A stretch of 64,000 nucleotides of DNA from DAIQNV01 sp038748775 (GTDB lineage Bacteria; Planctomycetota; Phycisphaerae; Phycisphaerales; UBA1924): positions 186,001 to 250,000 of the forward strand of contig JBCDIT010000005.1 of the NCBI GenBank assembly GCA_038748775.1, read 5' to 3'. The notes below the pieces were generated by a model, which saw only the letters and a list, made by a program, of their open reading frames with translations, made no database searches and was not told the DNA's origin. This document shows, piece after piece, positions 50,783 to 59,702 of the stretch; position 1 is the first letter of the stretch, and every line of letters begins with the position of its first letter. A program made the translations under genes and the position numbers.

Positions 50783-51817
50783 TTAGTCGGGATCAGAATG
50801 GCGAACAGAAACCGTTGGCTCTGCCGGCTCTGCCGCGGCTTCGGTGTAGCTGCCGAGCCGGCGGAATCGCTCGTATCTGGCGTCGAGGAGTTCCTCGACG
50901 GGTCGTCCAACGAGTTCATCGAGTTGGCTCTCAACCCAGATTCGGACGTTGTCAGCCGCTCCCGCAGGGTCGCGGTGCGCCGCTCCCGGGGGCTCCTCGA
51001 CGATCGTATCGATGATCCCGAGCCGCTGGTTCTCGGTTGCCGTCAAGCAGAGTGCGTCGGCGGCGGCGGCGTTGGTTTGTTCGTTCGCCTGCTTCCAAAG
51101 GATCGCGGCGCAGCCTTCGGGGCTAATCACGCTGTACCACGCGTGTCGAAGCATCGCGACTCGATCCGCGACCGCGATGCCCAGCGCACCGCCCGAGCCG
51201 CCCTCGCCGATGACGATGCTCACGATCGGGACGCGCAGGCGGCTCATCTCGAGCAGGTTGACCGCGATCGCCTCGGCCTGGCCGCGTTCCTCGGCGCCGA
51301 GCCCCGGATAGGCGCCGGGCGTGTCGACAAGCGTCACGATCGGGAGACCGAATTTTTCGGCGAGCTTCATCTTGGCCAGGGCCTTGCGGTACCCCTCGGG
51401 GTGGGCGCACCCGAAGTGACACGCGAGTTTCTCTTCGGTGTCACGGCCCTTTTGATGCCCGACGACAAGCACTTTGTGGGCGCCGAGTCTGGCGAACCCA
51501 GTGACGATCGCCGGGTCATCCCCGAACCGGCGATCGCCCTTGAGCTCGCAGAAATCTCTGCACATCTTGGCGATGTAGTCCCTCGTCTGCGGACGACTTG
51601 GGTGACGGGCAACGCGGACCGTGTCCCACGCGCCCAAGTCCGCGTACAGCTCCGAGAGGCGAGTCGTGCACGTCGACCGCAGCGCCTCGACCTCGTCTTC
51701 GGATGGCGTCTCGGCGCCCGGAGGGCCGGCGATCCCCTGCGCCCGCGCCTTCTCGGCATCCTCGATCTGGGCCTCAAGGTCGCGGATCTCGCGTTCAAAC
51801 TCAAGCTGGTAGAACAT
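50783..51817 (-). CDS. accA: Acetyl-CoA carboxylase carboxyltransferase, alpha subunit
   Basis: AccA with AccD transfers carboxyl from biotin to acetyl-CoA, the committed fatty-acid step. The 344-residue protein starts MFYQLEFEREIRDLEAQIED and carries the carboxyltransferase folds. Signatures are RDYIAKMCRDFCELKGDRRF, VVGHQKGRDTEEKL, TLVDTPGAYPGLGAEERGQA, SIVIGEGGSGGALGIAVADR and the oxyanion segment YSVISPEGCAAILWK. The C-terminal ~20 residues are an acidic extra. I chose the ATG at 51817; the frame is open further but unlike AccA. Its start region is divergent from proC. Confidence 0.95.
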   Translation of the reverse strand: MFYQLEFEREIRDLEAQIEDAEKARAQGIAGPPGAETPSEDEVEALRSTCTTRLSELYADLGAWDTVRVARHPSRPQTRDYIAKMCRDFCELKGDRRFGDDPAIVTGFARLGAHKVLVVGHQKGRDTEEKLACHFGCAHPEGYRKALAKMKLAEKFGLPIVTLVDTPGAYPGLGAEERGQAEAIAVNLLEMSRLRVPIVSIVIGEGGSGGALGIAVADRVAMLRHAWYSVISPEGCAAILWKQANEQTNAAAADALCLTATENQRLGIIDTIVEEPPGAAHRDPAGAADNVRIWVESQLDELVGRPVEELLDARYERFRRLGSYTEAAAEPAEPTVSVRHSDPD

Positions 51818-51881
51818 GTGTTTGTCGTCCGTGTGCGCCCACACGCGCGGCCACGCCAAAGCCCCGCGGAACGCCAAGTCT

Positions 51882-52757
51882 ATGCAAGAACACCACGACG
51901 CGACCGAATCCGCTCCCGCGACGACCTTTCCACCGCTCTGCGTTATCGGAGCGGGCACGATGGCCTCTGCCATCCTCGACGGCGCTGCGTCTGGCGGGGT
52001 CATCGATCCGGATCGGGTCGTTGTCGCCGATCCGAGCGAAGGCCGTCGAGCGAGGTTCGCCCGAGCCGAGGCGAGCGCGAGCGGGGCGTTCGATCACCTC
52101 GAACGACTCGAAGCCGATGCGGATCGCGCCGGGGTTGTCCTGCTCGCCACGAAGCCACAGGTCTTCCCAGAGGTTGCCGCTGAAGTTGCCCAGAGATTCG
52201 CGTCGGGCGAGCGATCTCGGCTCGTCGTCTCGATTCTCGCCGGCACCACGACCGAGGCGATTCTCAAGGGGCTTGGCCCCTCGGCCCGGGTCGTTCGCGT
52301 CATGCCCAATACGCCCGCACAGGTGCGCCAGGGAATGTCTGCGATCGCCATCCATGCCTCGGCAACGCCTGACGATCTCGCGCTCGTCTCAAGGCTCTTC
52401 GGCGCCGTCGGACAGACCGTCGAGTTGTCCGAAGACCTCATCGATGCCTTCACCGGTGTTGCCGGGTCTGGTCCCGCCTACGTCTTCCTACTCGTCGAGG
52501 CGCTCGCTCAAGCTGGTGAGTCGGTGGGGCTGTCGCCGGAAGTCGCGGCGAAGATCGCGCGGGCGACCGTCGTCGGAGCCGGGGCTCTGCTCGACGCCGA
52601 CGCTCGACCGGCGAGCGAACTCCGCGAGGCGGTGACCAGCAAGAAGGGCACGACCGCGGCTGCGCTCGATACCTTCGAGGCGGGCGATCTGCGAGGGCTC
52701 GTGAAGCGTGCGGTCACGGCGGCTCGCGACCGTGGGCGAGAGCTTGGTCGTGCGTAG
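51882..52757 (+). CDS. proC: Pyrroline-5-carboxylate reductase
   Basis: ProC reduces pyrroline-5-carboxylate to proline with NAD(P)H. The 291-residue protein has the nucleotide motif CVIGAGTMASAILDG, LLATKPQVFPEV, VVRVMPNTPAQVRQGMSAI and the substrate-binding FTGVAGSGPAYVFLLVEALAQAG, ending VTSKKGTTAAALDTFE. Start at ATG 51882 (MQEHHDATES). It is divergent from accA. The reverse pathway gene putA lies about 9 kb downstream on the same strand. Confidence 0.94.
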   Translation: MQEHHDATESAPATTFPPLCVIGAGTMASAILDGAASGGVIDPDRVVVADPSEGRRARFARAEASASGAFDHLERLEADADRAGVVLLATKPQVFPEVAAEVAQRFASGERSRLVVSILAGTTTEAILKGLGPSARVVRVMPNTPAQVRQGMSAIAIHASATPDDLALVSRLFGAVGQTVELSEDLIDAFTGVAGSGPAYVFLLVEALAQAGESVGLSPEVAAKIARATVVGAGALLDADARPASELREAVTSKKGTTAAALDTFEAGDLRGLVKRAVTAARDRGRELGRA

Positions 52758-52766
52758 GGAGCGGGC

Positions 52767-53918
52767 CTAGAAGTCACGCTTCGTAAACCGCCAGCAGCAG
52801 ATCGCGAGGACGACGCCCTCGAACGCCAGGGAGGTCCCCAAGACCCACCAGATGCTTCGGTCTCTCAACGCCGATTCGGCCGCGGCCGATGCTTCCCGCT
52901 GAGACACGTACACGTCGCCTCGTTCCTCGGCTGCCTCCCGGGCTTCGTCTTCCCAGGCCGATCCGCTCTGCTGGAGGCCTTCGATCTCCGTCATGTCGAT
53001 GAGCGAGCGCTCGAGCAGCGCGATCGTCTCGCTCGTCTTGGGCAGCACGGTCTTCGCGATCGCGACACGCCCGGACCACTTGGCCCAAGACTCGTACTCC
53101 TCCTCTGCGGCCGCCAGGTTCCGCCGGCGGCTTGCGAGATAAAAATTCGAGTCGTCGAGTGCTTCGGTGTCGCCTGCGTCCGGGGCATCGCTGCCCTGGG
53201 CTTCCAGTCCCTCGATGGTCAACGCCTCGAGTCGCGTGACGTCGGCACGCAGGCCATCGACGCGGAGCTCAGAGCTCGATTTCATCGTGAGCAAGCTCGC
53301 GTCGGTGAAGTTCAGGATGAACATCGCAAACCAGAACAGCAGTGTGGTAAGCAGAGCCGCGACTGTCGACTTGGTGAGCAACCCGAGCAGCATGCACACG
53401 CTGAAGAGGTAGCTATAGAACGCGACAACGATCGGGATCGCGAGCAGAATCCGCGGCTCCCACGTCACGCCCTTGAGCCCGAAGACCAAGAACGAGCCCA
53501 CGCTGAACACAGCGACCTGGAGCGCGACGAAAAGCAGCCCGAACGCGTACTTCGTCAGCAGCAGCCGCACCCGGCTGATCGGCTTGCTCACCAGCATCTC
53601 GACCGTTCCGCTCGAAACAAGGTCGGGCACGATCCCAGCGGTCGAGATCAGCGCGAGCACCGTCGCGACCCAGGTCAGCCAGACACCGATACCGATCTGG
53701 GTGAACGCGAGGTTGAAAAACAGCTTGCGGTCCGGGTCCACCGGGATATCGATGCTGAAACCGGCGAACGTGATCGACCCGTTCCCGATATCGAGTAGCG
53801 CGAACACGAGAACCAGCACACCCGAGAGAATCAGCGTGATCCAGAACAGCTTCCGTGCGTTGAGCTCCCGGTACGCGTCAACGAGCATCGCGCGAGTTTG
53901 GGTGATCGCAAGGCTCAT
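52767..53918 (-). CDS. ABC-2-type transporter permease
   Basis: This 383-residue permease has about six membrane helices, with a first helix FWITLILSGVLVLVFALLDI. A core segment reads SSGTVEMLVSKPISRVRLLLTKYAFG and another helix VVAFYSYLFSVCMLLGLL. A ~150-residue soluble region with coiled-coil content (LRADVTRLEALTIEGLEAQG; NLAAAEEEYESWAKW) precedes the last helix. This is the gliding-type or Nat-like ABC-2 class. The ATG at 53918 shares a base with the ATPase stop, so the two are translated together. Confidence 0.85.
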   Translation of the reverse strand: MSLAITQTRAMLVDAYRELNARKLFWITLILSGVLVLVFALLDIGNGSITFAGFSIDIPVDPDRKLFFNLAFTQIGIGVWLTWVATVLALISTAGIVPDLVSSGTVEMLVSKPISRVRLLLTKYAFGLLFVALQVAVFSVGSFLVFGLKGVTWEPRILLAIPIVVAFYSYLFSVCMLLGLLTKSTVAALLTTLLFWFAMFILNFTDASLLTMKSSSELRVDGLRADVTRLEALTIEGLEAQGSDAPDAGDTEALDDSNFYLASRRRNLAAAEEEYESWAKWSGRVAIAKTVLPKTSETIALLERSLIDMTEIEGLQQSGSAWEDEAREAAEERGDVYVSQREASAAAESALRDRSIWWVLGTSLAFEGVVLAICCWRFTKRDF

Positions 53919-54928
53919 CACTCGGCTCCCTTCTGGCCTCGGTCGGCACCGGGGCGTAGCGCTTGCCCGCTCGTCGGATCGGTCACCGCCTGCATAAACA
54001 TGTCTTCAAGCGTCGGGCGAACCGGCTTCATCGACCGGACCAGAAGCCCCATCTCAACAGCCTTGGCGAGCACAGGGCCGACGACGGCCGCCTCTTCGGT
54101 GTAAATCCTGAGCACGTTCTCGTGCACGACGAGGCGTTCGCCGGTGGTCAGGGCGGGGTCTTCGCCACCTCCGCTCGCGACCGCGTCGGCAAGCGAGGAC
54201 GCGTCGCCATCATTGAGCTCAATCTCATATCGCCCCTGGCCGACCGCGAGCTCTTCGAGGGTGCCCTGCTGGGCAACCTTGCCTTTGACCAAGATCGCGA
54301 CGCGCTCGCAGACCATCTCGAGTTCGCCGAGCAGGTGCGAGTTGATCAGTACCGCGCGGCCCTGCTCGCCTAGTCGTTTGACCACGTCGCGTATCTCGCG
54401 TCGCCCGACCGGGTCGACGCCGTCGGTGGGCTCGTCGAGCACAACGAACTCGGGGTCGTTCACGAGCGCCTGCGCCAGCCCAATCCGCTGCCGCATGCCC
54501 TTCGAGTACTTCCGGACCGGCGTCTTGGCCCACTCGCTCATGTTTACGATTTCAAGAAGCTCGCCCGCCTTTGCCTTCCGCTCGCGGCGGGGGATGCCCG
54601 CCATCGCGCCGAAAAAATCGATCACTTCGCCGCCTTTGAGGTATCCCGGGAAACGGTGATGTTCGGGCAAGTACCCAATCCGTCCGAGGATCGCTTTGTC
54701 ACCGATCGGGTTTCCCAAGACAGTGCCCTCGCCCTCGGTCCGCCCGATCACGGTCATGAGAATCTTGACTAGCGTGCTCTTCCCGGCGCCGTTGGGCCCC
54801 AGGAGACCGAAGACTTCGCCCCGGCCGATCCGCAGGTCCACCCCCCGGAGCGCTTTGACCTTGCGGCCGTAGTGCTTCACGAGCCCCCTGGTTTCAACCG
54901 CCCATTCCGACGTCGTGACAGCACTCAT
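53918..54928 (-). CDS. ABC transporter ATP-binding protein
   Basis: This 336-residue ATPase has all the core motifs: Walker A LLGPNGAGKSTLVK, Q-loop IGYLPEHHRF, signature YSKGMRQRIGLAQAL, Walker B EFVVLDEPTDGVDP, and the H-loop INSHLLGE. The C-terminal ~100 residues carry a regulatory tail of the NatA/drug-exporter type (RPTLEDMFMQAV). It drives the permease at 52767. The substrate is not known. GAGGAG precedes the ATG at 54928, and the upstream methyltransferase stop overlaps it (ATGA). Confidence 0.92.
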   Translation of the reverse strand: MSAVTTSEWAVETRGLVKHYGRKVKALRGVDLRIGRGEVFGLLGPNGAGKSTLVKILMTVIGRTEGEGTVLGNPIGDKAILGRIGYLPEHHRFPGYLKGGEVIDFFGAMAGIPRRERKAKAGELLEIVNMSEWAKTPVRKYSKGMRQRIGLAQALVNDPEFVVLDEPTDGVDPVGRREIRDVVKRLGEQGRAVLINSHLLGELEMVCERVAILVKGKVAQQGTLEELAVGQGRYEIELNDGDASSLADAVASGGGEDPALTTGERLVVHENVLRIYTEEAAVVGPVLAKAVEMGLLVRSMKPVRPTLEDMFMQAVTDPTSGQALRPGADRGQKGAE

Positions 54929-55599
54929 CTTGGTCTCCTCGCCACGACGTGGAACACGTGCCAGTGTTTGGCGTTGCCCTCTGCGTCGTGAGCGTCTTTC
55001 TCTTCCTCGTCCAGTCGCTCGAATTTCAGCCCGTCGAACATCGCCTCGACACGATCGCGCGTCTGGTGGCTCCGATCCGGGAGCAAGGCCCAGGAGTCTC
55101 GGTCGCCGAAGAGTTGCCCTGAGAATCGACCCCCGGGCTCGACCGCTCCGAGCACGACGTCCCAGACGCGTTCGAAATGCTCGGGTGGGCAGAAGGGGAG
55201 CGAGAAACTGGCGTTGACGAGCTTCGACGCCTTTAGCGTCGTAAGCCGCGCGAAATCGAGCAATCGGATCGTCAGGCGTTCTGAAGGCTGGACACCAGGC
55301 CAGACGAGCAGCCGCTGGAGCGCCTCCGGGGTTCCGTCGATGGCATCGACCGACCAGCCTCTCGAGAGCAGCTCGACCGTGTCCCGGCCCGAACCGCACC
55401 CCAAGTCGATCGCGGTCTTGCTCGGATCGGCCGCATCGGAAACGCCTTCGAGCTCGAAGGTTTCAAGAGCCTTGATGAGGGTGTCGCGGGCGGGCTTGCC
55501 CTCCATCTGGTCGAAATACGCCGTCCAGTTCCTCGTCGCGGCCGCCCGCCATGCCGGAGCGGGTGTGGCTCCGCTGTTCTGTCCGCGTCCGTCTGCCAT
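54925..55599 (-). CDS. Class I SAM-dependent methyltransferase
   Basis: This 224-residue methyltransferase has motif I AIDLGCGSGRDTVELLSRGW, acid DAIDGTPEALQRLL and the typical methyl-acceptor arm LVNASFSLPFCPPEHF followed by GGRFSGQLFGDRDSW. It resembles small tellurite-resistance/TehB-like and metabolite methyltransferases. The substrate is unknown. It overlaps the ABC ATPase by 4 nt, so it belongs to the transporter operon. Its ATG at 55599 is divergent from the UbiD gene 11 bases away. Confidence 0.85.
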   Translation of the reverse strand: MADGRGQNSGATPAPAWRAAATRNWTAYFDQMEGKPARDTLIKALETFELEGVSDAADPSKTAIDLGCGSGRDTVELLSRGWSVDAIDGTPEALQRLLVWPGVQPSERLTIRLLDFARLTTLKASKLVNASFSLPFCPPEHFERVWDVVLGAVEPGGRFSGQLFGDRDSWALLPDRSHQTRDRVEAMFDGLKFERLDEEEKDAHDAEGNAKHWHVFHVVARRPR

Positions 55600-55610
55600 A
55601 GTGTCCGCGA

Positions 55611-57740
55611 ATGTATCGGGATTTACGCCAGTTCGTTTCCGACCTCGAGCGCATGGGTGAGCTCGTGCGCATCACCGATCCGGTCGATCCGGTTCTCGAT
55701 ATCGCCGCGATCGCCGATCAGATCTCCGAAGCTCGGGCGCCAAGCCCGCCGAGCCGGGCGTCGCAGGCCAATGACCCTGCGTTCTTTGGCCAAGGCGGTC
55801 CCGCCGTGCTGTTTGAAAATCCGGTTGGTTCGAGCACCCCTGTGCTCATCAACGCCTATGGAAGCTATCGGCGGATGGAACTCGCCCTGGGGTGCGACGC
55901 GGATCCTCACACCGGCTCGGGCCTCGACGGGCTCGCGAAGAAGATCGGCGAACTCGCCAAGCCTCAGCCGCCCCGGGGTCTCAGCGAAGCGATCGACAAG
56001 GCCAAGCAGTTTGCCCCGCTGCTCAAGATCGGGCCCAAGCGGTCGAAGTCGCCCGGGCTCTGCCAGCAGGTCGAGCACGTCGGCGATGCCATCGACCTGA
56101 CCGGCCTCCCCATCCTGCGATGCTGGCCGCTCGACGGTGACTTCGAAGCGGTCGGGTACCCCAAGGGAGTCAACGACGCCGTACCCGGCCTCGGCCACCC
56201 CGACATCGCGCCGGACGAGTGGGACGCCCGTCACCGAGGCCGGTACATCACCCTTGCCGGCATCCACACGATCCACGCCGATGACCGCGACGATCCCAAG
56301 CCAGCGTCGCACAATATCGGGATGTACCGGGTGCAACTGCTGGGCAAGGACCGCGTCGCGATGCACTGGCACGTGCACCACGACGGCGCCCGGCACTGGC
56401 GGAGCTGGAAGAAACTGGGCCAGCCGATGCCCGTCGCCATCGTGCTCGGTGGCGAGGCCGTGCTCCCCTACGCGGCCACCGCTCCGCTCCCGCCCGGGAT
56501 TTCCGAGTTGCTCATGGCGGGGTTCCTGAACAAAGGCGGCATCAAGCTTTGTCGGGGCAAGACGGTGCCCCTCTGGATCCCAGCAAACGCGGAGATCGTC
56601 ATCGAGGGCTTCGTTCGAACCGATGCCGGCGTCATCGACTGGGATCCGAGAGACCCGAACTCCGGCGAACTCGGGGACGGGTCTGTGTTCGAGGGGCCCT
56701 TCGGAGACCACACCGGGTTCTACTCGTTGCCCGATCGCTATCCGGTCGTTGAAGTCAGCGCCGTTACAACCCGCGAGAACCCGATCTACCCGGCCACCGT
56801 CGTCGGTCTCCCGCCCCAAGAGGACTACTTCCTGGGCAAGGCCACTGAGCGGCTGTTCCGTTACCTGCTCCAGGTGCTGATCCCTGACGTCGAGGACTAC
56901 GACCTCCCGATGTTCGGAGCGTTCCACAACTGCGCCTTCGTCAAGATCAAAAAGGCGTACCCGCTTCAGGCCCGTCGGGTCATGCACGCGATCTGGGGCG
57001 CCGGCCAGATGGCGTGGACCAAATCGATCTTCGTTGTCGATGACGACGTCGACGTACACGACGCGAAGGCCGTGCTTGAGGCGTGCGCCAAGAACTGCGA
57101 TCCGAGTCGTGACGTCGAACTCGTCCGGGGCCCCCTCGACATCCTCGACCACGCCTCTCCCCATCTCGCGGCCGGCTCGAAGATCGGTTTCGACTGCACG
57201 CGAAGGTGGACCAACGAAGAGGCGGGCAAGGGGCCCCTCCCTCAGCACTGTGAGCGGGTGCTCGCCGGCGGAGATCTCGAGGCGTTCGACGCCAACATCG
57301 TTCGAACGATCGATGGTGTTCTCGACGCGGCGATCCCCGGGACCAGCCCGGGTTGGCTGATCGTCAAGGTCGACCGTGGGTTTGATGAGCCAGAACGAGC
57401 CGGGCTTGGGCGAGCCGTCGCGACACGGATTCTCGAAGTCCTTCCGGAACTCGGCCCGTCGGTCGCGCCGCCCTATGTCGTGGTGGTCGGCCGAGATGTC
57501 GATCTTGAAGATCCGGTTCTTCCGTTCTTCCATTGGCTCGCCAACTCAGATCCGGCAAGGGACATCTTCCGGGCCACCGGTTCTTGCCCGATCGCGGTGT
57601 TCGACGCGACACCTAAGACCGAGCAAGACACCGAGCACGCCCCGGAGCCGGTCCGTCCTTGGCCCCCGGTGCTGGAGATTGATGCCGACTCGCGCGACCG
57701 GGTTTCTGAGTTGGTTTCCCGACTCACCGGTCAGAGTTGA
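55611..57740 (+). CDS. UbiD-family decarboxylase
   Basis: This 709-residue enzyme is longer than canonical UbiD (~490). It contains the prFMN-dependent decarboxylase core: YRDLRQFVSDLERMGELVRI, the segment PKPASHNIGMYRVQLLGKDR, MHWHVHHDGARHW, the region PATVVGLPPQEDYFLGKA and PDVEDYDLPMFGAFHNCAFV. The substrate-type is unknown; UbiQ- or menaquinone-linked decarboxylation and aromatic acid decarboxylation are both in the family. The cofactor-supplying UbiX is not in the window. An extra ~150 residues lie at the C-terminus. The ATG is shared in an 11-base divergent gap with the methyltransferase. Confidence 0.87.
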   Translation: MYRDLRQFVSDLERMGELVRITDPVDPVLDIAAIADQISEARAPSPPSRASQANDPAFFGQGGPAVLFENPVGSSTPVLINAYGSYRRMELALGCDADPHTGSGLDGLAKKIGELAKPQPPRGLSEAIDKAKQFAPLLKIGPKRSKSPGLCQQVEHVGDAIDLTGLPILRCWPLDGDFEAVGYPKGVNDAVPGLGHPDIAPDEWDARHRGRYITLAGIHTIHADDRDDPKPASHNIGMYRVQLLGKDRVAMHWHVHHDGARHWRSWKKLGQPMPVAIVLGGEAVLPYAATAPLPPGISELLMAGFLNKGGIKLCRGKTVPLWIPANAEIVIEGFVRTDAGVIDWDPRDPNSGELGDGSVFEGPFGDHTGFYSLPDRYPVVEVSAVTTRENPIYPATVVGLPPQEDYFLGKATERLFRYLLQVLIPDVEDYDLPMFGAFHNCAFVKIKKAYPLQARRVMHAIWGAGQMAWTKSIFVVDDDVDVHDAKAVLEACAKNCDPSRDVELVRGPLDILDHASPHLAAGSKIGFDCTRRWTNEEAGKGPLPQHCERVLAGGDLEAFDANIVRTIDGVLDAAIPGTSPGWLIVKVDRGFDEPERAGLGRAVATRILEVLPELGPSVAPPYVVVVGRDVDLEDPVLPFFHWLANSDPARDIFRATGSCPIAVFDATPKTEQDTEHAPEPVRPWPPVLEIDADSRDRVSELVSRLTGQS

Positions 57741-57793
57741 ACGCATAAACCTGCGGCGGAAACCGAGGCTCGTCACCGCCTAATGTTCGCGCG

Positions 57794-58759
57794 ATGACTG
57801 CGCCAGACGCCTCGCAAACTCCGAATCAGGCCGCCGCCGCGCCTCCCGGTGCGATCAAGTGGCTGTGGTGGCTGACTCATACTGCCGTCTTTCGCCACGC
57901 CGTGACCGGTTTGATCTTCTTGTCCGCTGTCGTGGTCGGTATCGAGACCTACCCGGTGCTCATGGATCGTTTCGGGGGTGTTCTGAAGGGGATCGACACA
58001 ACGATCATCGCGTTGTTCACGCTCGAGATCTTGCTCCGTATCGCCTCGCACGGCTCGCGCCCATGGTCGTTCTTCAAGGACGGCTGGAACTGGTTCGATT
58101 TCATTATCGTGATCGTCTGCCTGTTGCCCGCTGGCGGCGGGATGTTCGCCGTGGTGCGGCTGGCTCGGGTTTTGCGCGTGCTTCGGTTGCTGACGTCGGT
58201 CCCCAGGCTTCAGGTCCTCATCGGTGCGCTGATCCACAGTCTCCCATCGATCGGCTACGTCGCGCTCCTGCTCAGTTTGCTCTTCTACGTGTACTCGGTC
58301 CTGGGATCGATGCTCTTCGGAGCGAACGATCCCGGGCACTTTGGCACGCTTGATCGCGCCGCGTTGAGCCTGTTCCGTGCCGTCACGCTCGAAGACTGGA
58401 CAGATCTGATGTACACGCAGATCTACGGGTCCGCGGTGTACCCGCCGCATATCTCGGGCGACTTCAGCGGGATGCCACCGGCCGAGCCGCAAGGGCAGCC
58501 GGTCGTTGCGACGATCTACTTCGTGAGCTTCATCATCACCGGCACCATGATCGTGCTGAATCTCTTTATCGGTGTTGTGCTCACCAGCATGACCGAGGCC
58601 CAAGCGGAGCAGGCAAAGGCGACCACGGACCGGCTCCGCGGCAACACCGAACTGGGGTCACGGATGAAGTCCCTCGAGGACCGCACCACTGAACTGCTCG
58701 ACGAACTCAAAGCTCTGCGCGAGATCGCTGAACGAGGGGAACACGGACATAAGTCGTGA
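57794..58759 (+). CDS. Voltage-gated-type ion channel (bacterial sodium-channel-like)
   Basis: This 321-residue channel has one six-helix unit like NaChBac. The fourth helix carries regularly spaced arginines (VRLARVLRVLRLLTSVPRLQ: Arg122, 125, 128, 131, 138), the voltage sensor. The selectivity filter region is RAVTLEDWTDLMY (residues 196-207), close to the TLESW of bacterial sodium channels. A last helix (NLFIGVVLTSMTEAQ) and a C-terminal coiled coil (RTTELLDELKALREIAE) follow, which would assemble a tetramer. Sodium selectivity is likely but not proven; the Asp after Glu in the filter could admit calcium. Confidence 0.87.
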   Translation: MTAPDASQTPNQAAAAPPGAIKWLWWLTHTAVFRHAVTGLIFLSAVVVGIETYPVLMDRFGGVLKGIDTTIIALFTLEILLRIASHGSRPWSFFKDGWNWFDFIIVIVCLLPAGGGMFAVVRLARVLRVLRLLTSVPRLQVLIGALIHSLPSIGYVALLLSLLFYVYSVLGSMLFGANDPGHFGTLDRAALSLFRAVTLEDWTDLMYTQIYGSAVYPPHISGDFSGMPPAEPQGQPVVATIYFVSFIITGTMIVLNLFIGVVLTSMTEAQAEQAKATTDRLRGNTELGSRMKSLEDRTTELLDELKALREIAERGEHGHKS

Positions 58760-58805
58760 TCGACGCAGACGGGTTGGGCCTCCCGCTTGCTTGGCAAGGA
58801 CACGC

Positions 58806-59702
58806 CTAAATCGAGTCGTCTTCCTTCTTCATGATGAACAGGTAGTTGAATCCCCGCAGGAAGAAGTTCTGCTCTTCCGCTGCCTTGTGCCAGTTGCCCC
58901 GCTGGAGCTTGGCGTTGTGTCTCACGACCGAAATCATGTCCACCGGCTTGAAGTAGTCCCGCATGATCCCGAAGAGCTCGAAGCCGATGGGCATGAACGT
59001 GCCGCCCTTCTTGCCCTTGGTCTTCTTGAAGCTGTCCGAGACGTACAGCCCGAAGTATCTCCGGTTCTTGAGCACCCGGTGGCACTCGGCGATCACCTCT
59101 TCCATCGCTTCGTAGTACGCCTCGCCCATCAACGCCGGCGGTTCATCGGGGCCACGCTTTTGCCCGCTCCGCACAACCTCTGACGCATCGAGCTTCCCGA
59201 TGCACCGAGGGTCATCCGAGTAATCGATATGGGTCGAATACGGCGGATCGACGAACACGAAGTCGACGGATCCATCGGCTTGCGGAAGCTCTCGCGCGTC
59301 CGCGTGTTCGATGTCTTCGCGGCTGGGCGCCAGGTCGAACCCGATGCCGATGCGTCCGAGGTCGTTTGCGACGTCGATGGTCGTCCCGCTCCCGCACATG
59401 GGGTCGAGGACGCGATCGCCCTTTCTCGTGTACCTCTGCAGCAACTGCCAAATGACCCAGCTGGGCGTCGCGCCGGTGTAGTCCTTGTCGCCCTGCATGG
59501 TCGACCCGACGAGCCCGCTTCCGGACTCGGAGTCGTAGTGCTGGCTCGGGTATTCCCAGAGTGTCGTCGTCATCACGCGAAGGGGCGGGCGTTTGCCCGG
59601 GCGCACCGGAGGACCCGGGCGCTTGTTGCGGACGATCGGCTTCTTTGGGGCCTTCTTGACCGACTTCTTTCGCGGCCGATCTCCCGGGGCTCGGTCGTTC
59701 AT
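58806..59702 (-). CDS. Orphan site-specific DNA methyltransferase (N4C/N6A type)
   Basis: This 298-residue amino-methyltransferase has the SAM motif RVLDPMCGSGTTIDVAND (residues 97-114) before the catalytic FVFVDPPYSTH (DPPY 152-155), and the segment LWEYPSQHY. Methylated base is N4-cytosine or N6-adenine. The N-terminus has ~40 Lys/Arg/Pro-rich residues (RPRKKSVKKAPKKP), likely a nucleic-acid-binding tail. No restriction endonuclease adjoins it, so it is an orphan. It overlaps the nrnA gene upstream by 4 nt and is probably in the ribF-nrnA operon. Confidence 0.85.
   Translation of the reverse strand: MNDRAPGDRPRKKSVKKAPKKPIVRNKRPGPPVRPGKRPPLRVMTTTLWEYPSQHYDSESGSGLVGSTMQGDKDYTGATPSWVIWQLLQRYTRKGDRVLDPMCGSGTTIDVANDLGRIGIGFDLAPSREDIEHADARELPQADGSVDFVFVDPPYSTHIDYSDDPRCIGKLDASEVVRSGQKRGPDEPPALMGEAYYEAMEEVIAECHRVLKNRRYFGLYVSDSFKKTKGKKGGTFMPIGFELFGIMRDYFKPVDMISVVRHNAKLQRGNWHKAAEEQNFFLRGFNYLFIMKKEDDSI

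Noticed and set aside
49862..52183. Long plus-strand open frame of 773 codons
   Set aside because: It runs antisense across the DksA-like gene and accA, and its translation is Phe/Ala/Arg-rich low complexity from the reverse of Lys-rich codons. The minus-strand proteins match known families.
55623..57533. Minus-strand open frame of 636 codons
   Set aside because: It is antisense to the UbiD decarboxylase gene and shows only Arg/Glu/Asp-rich shadow composition.
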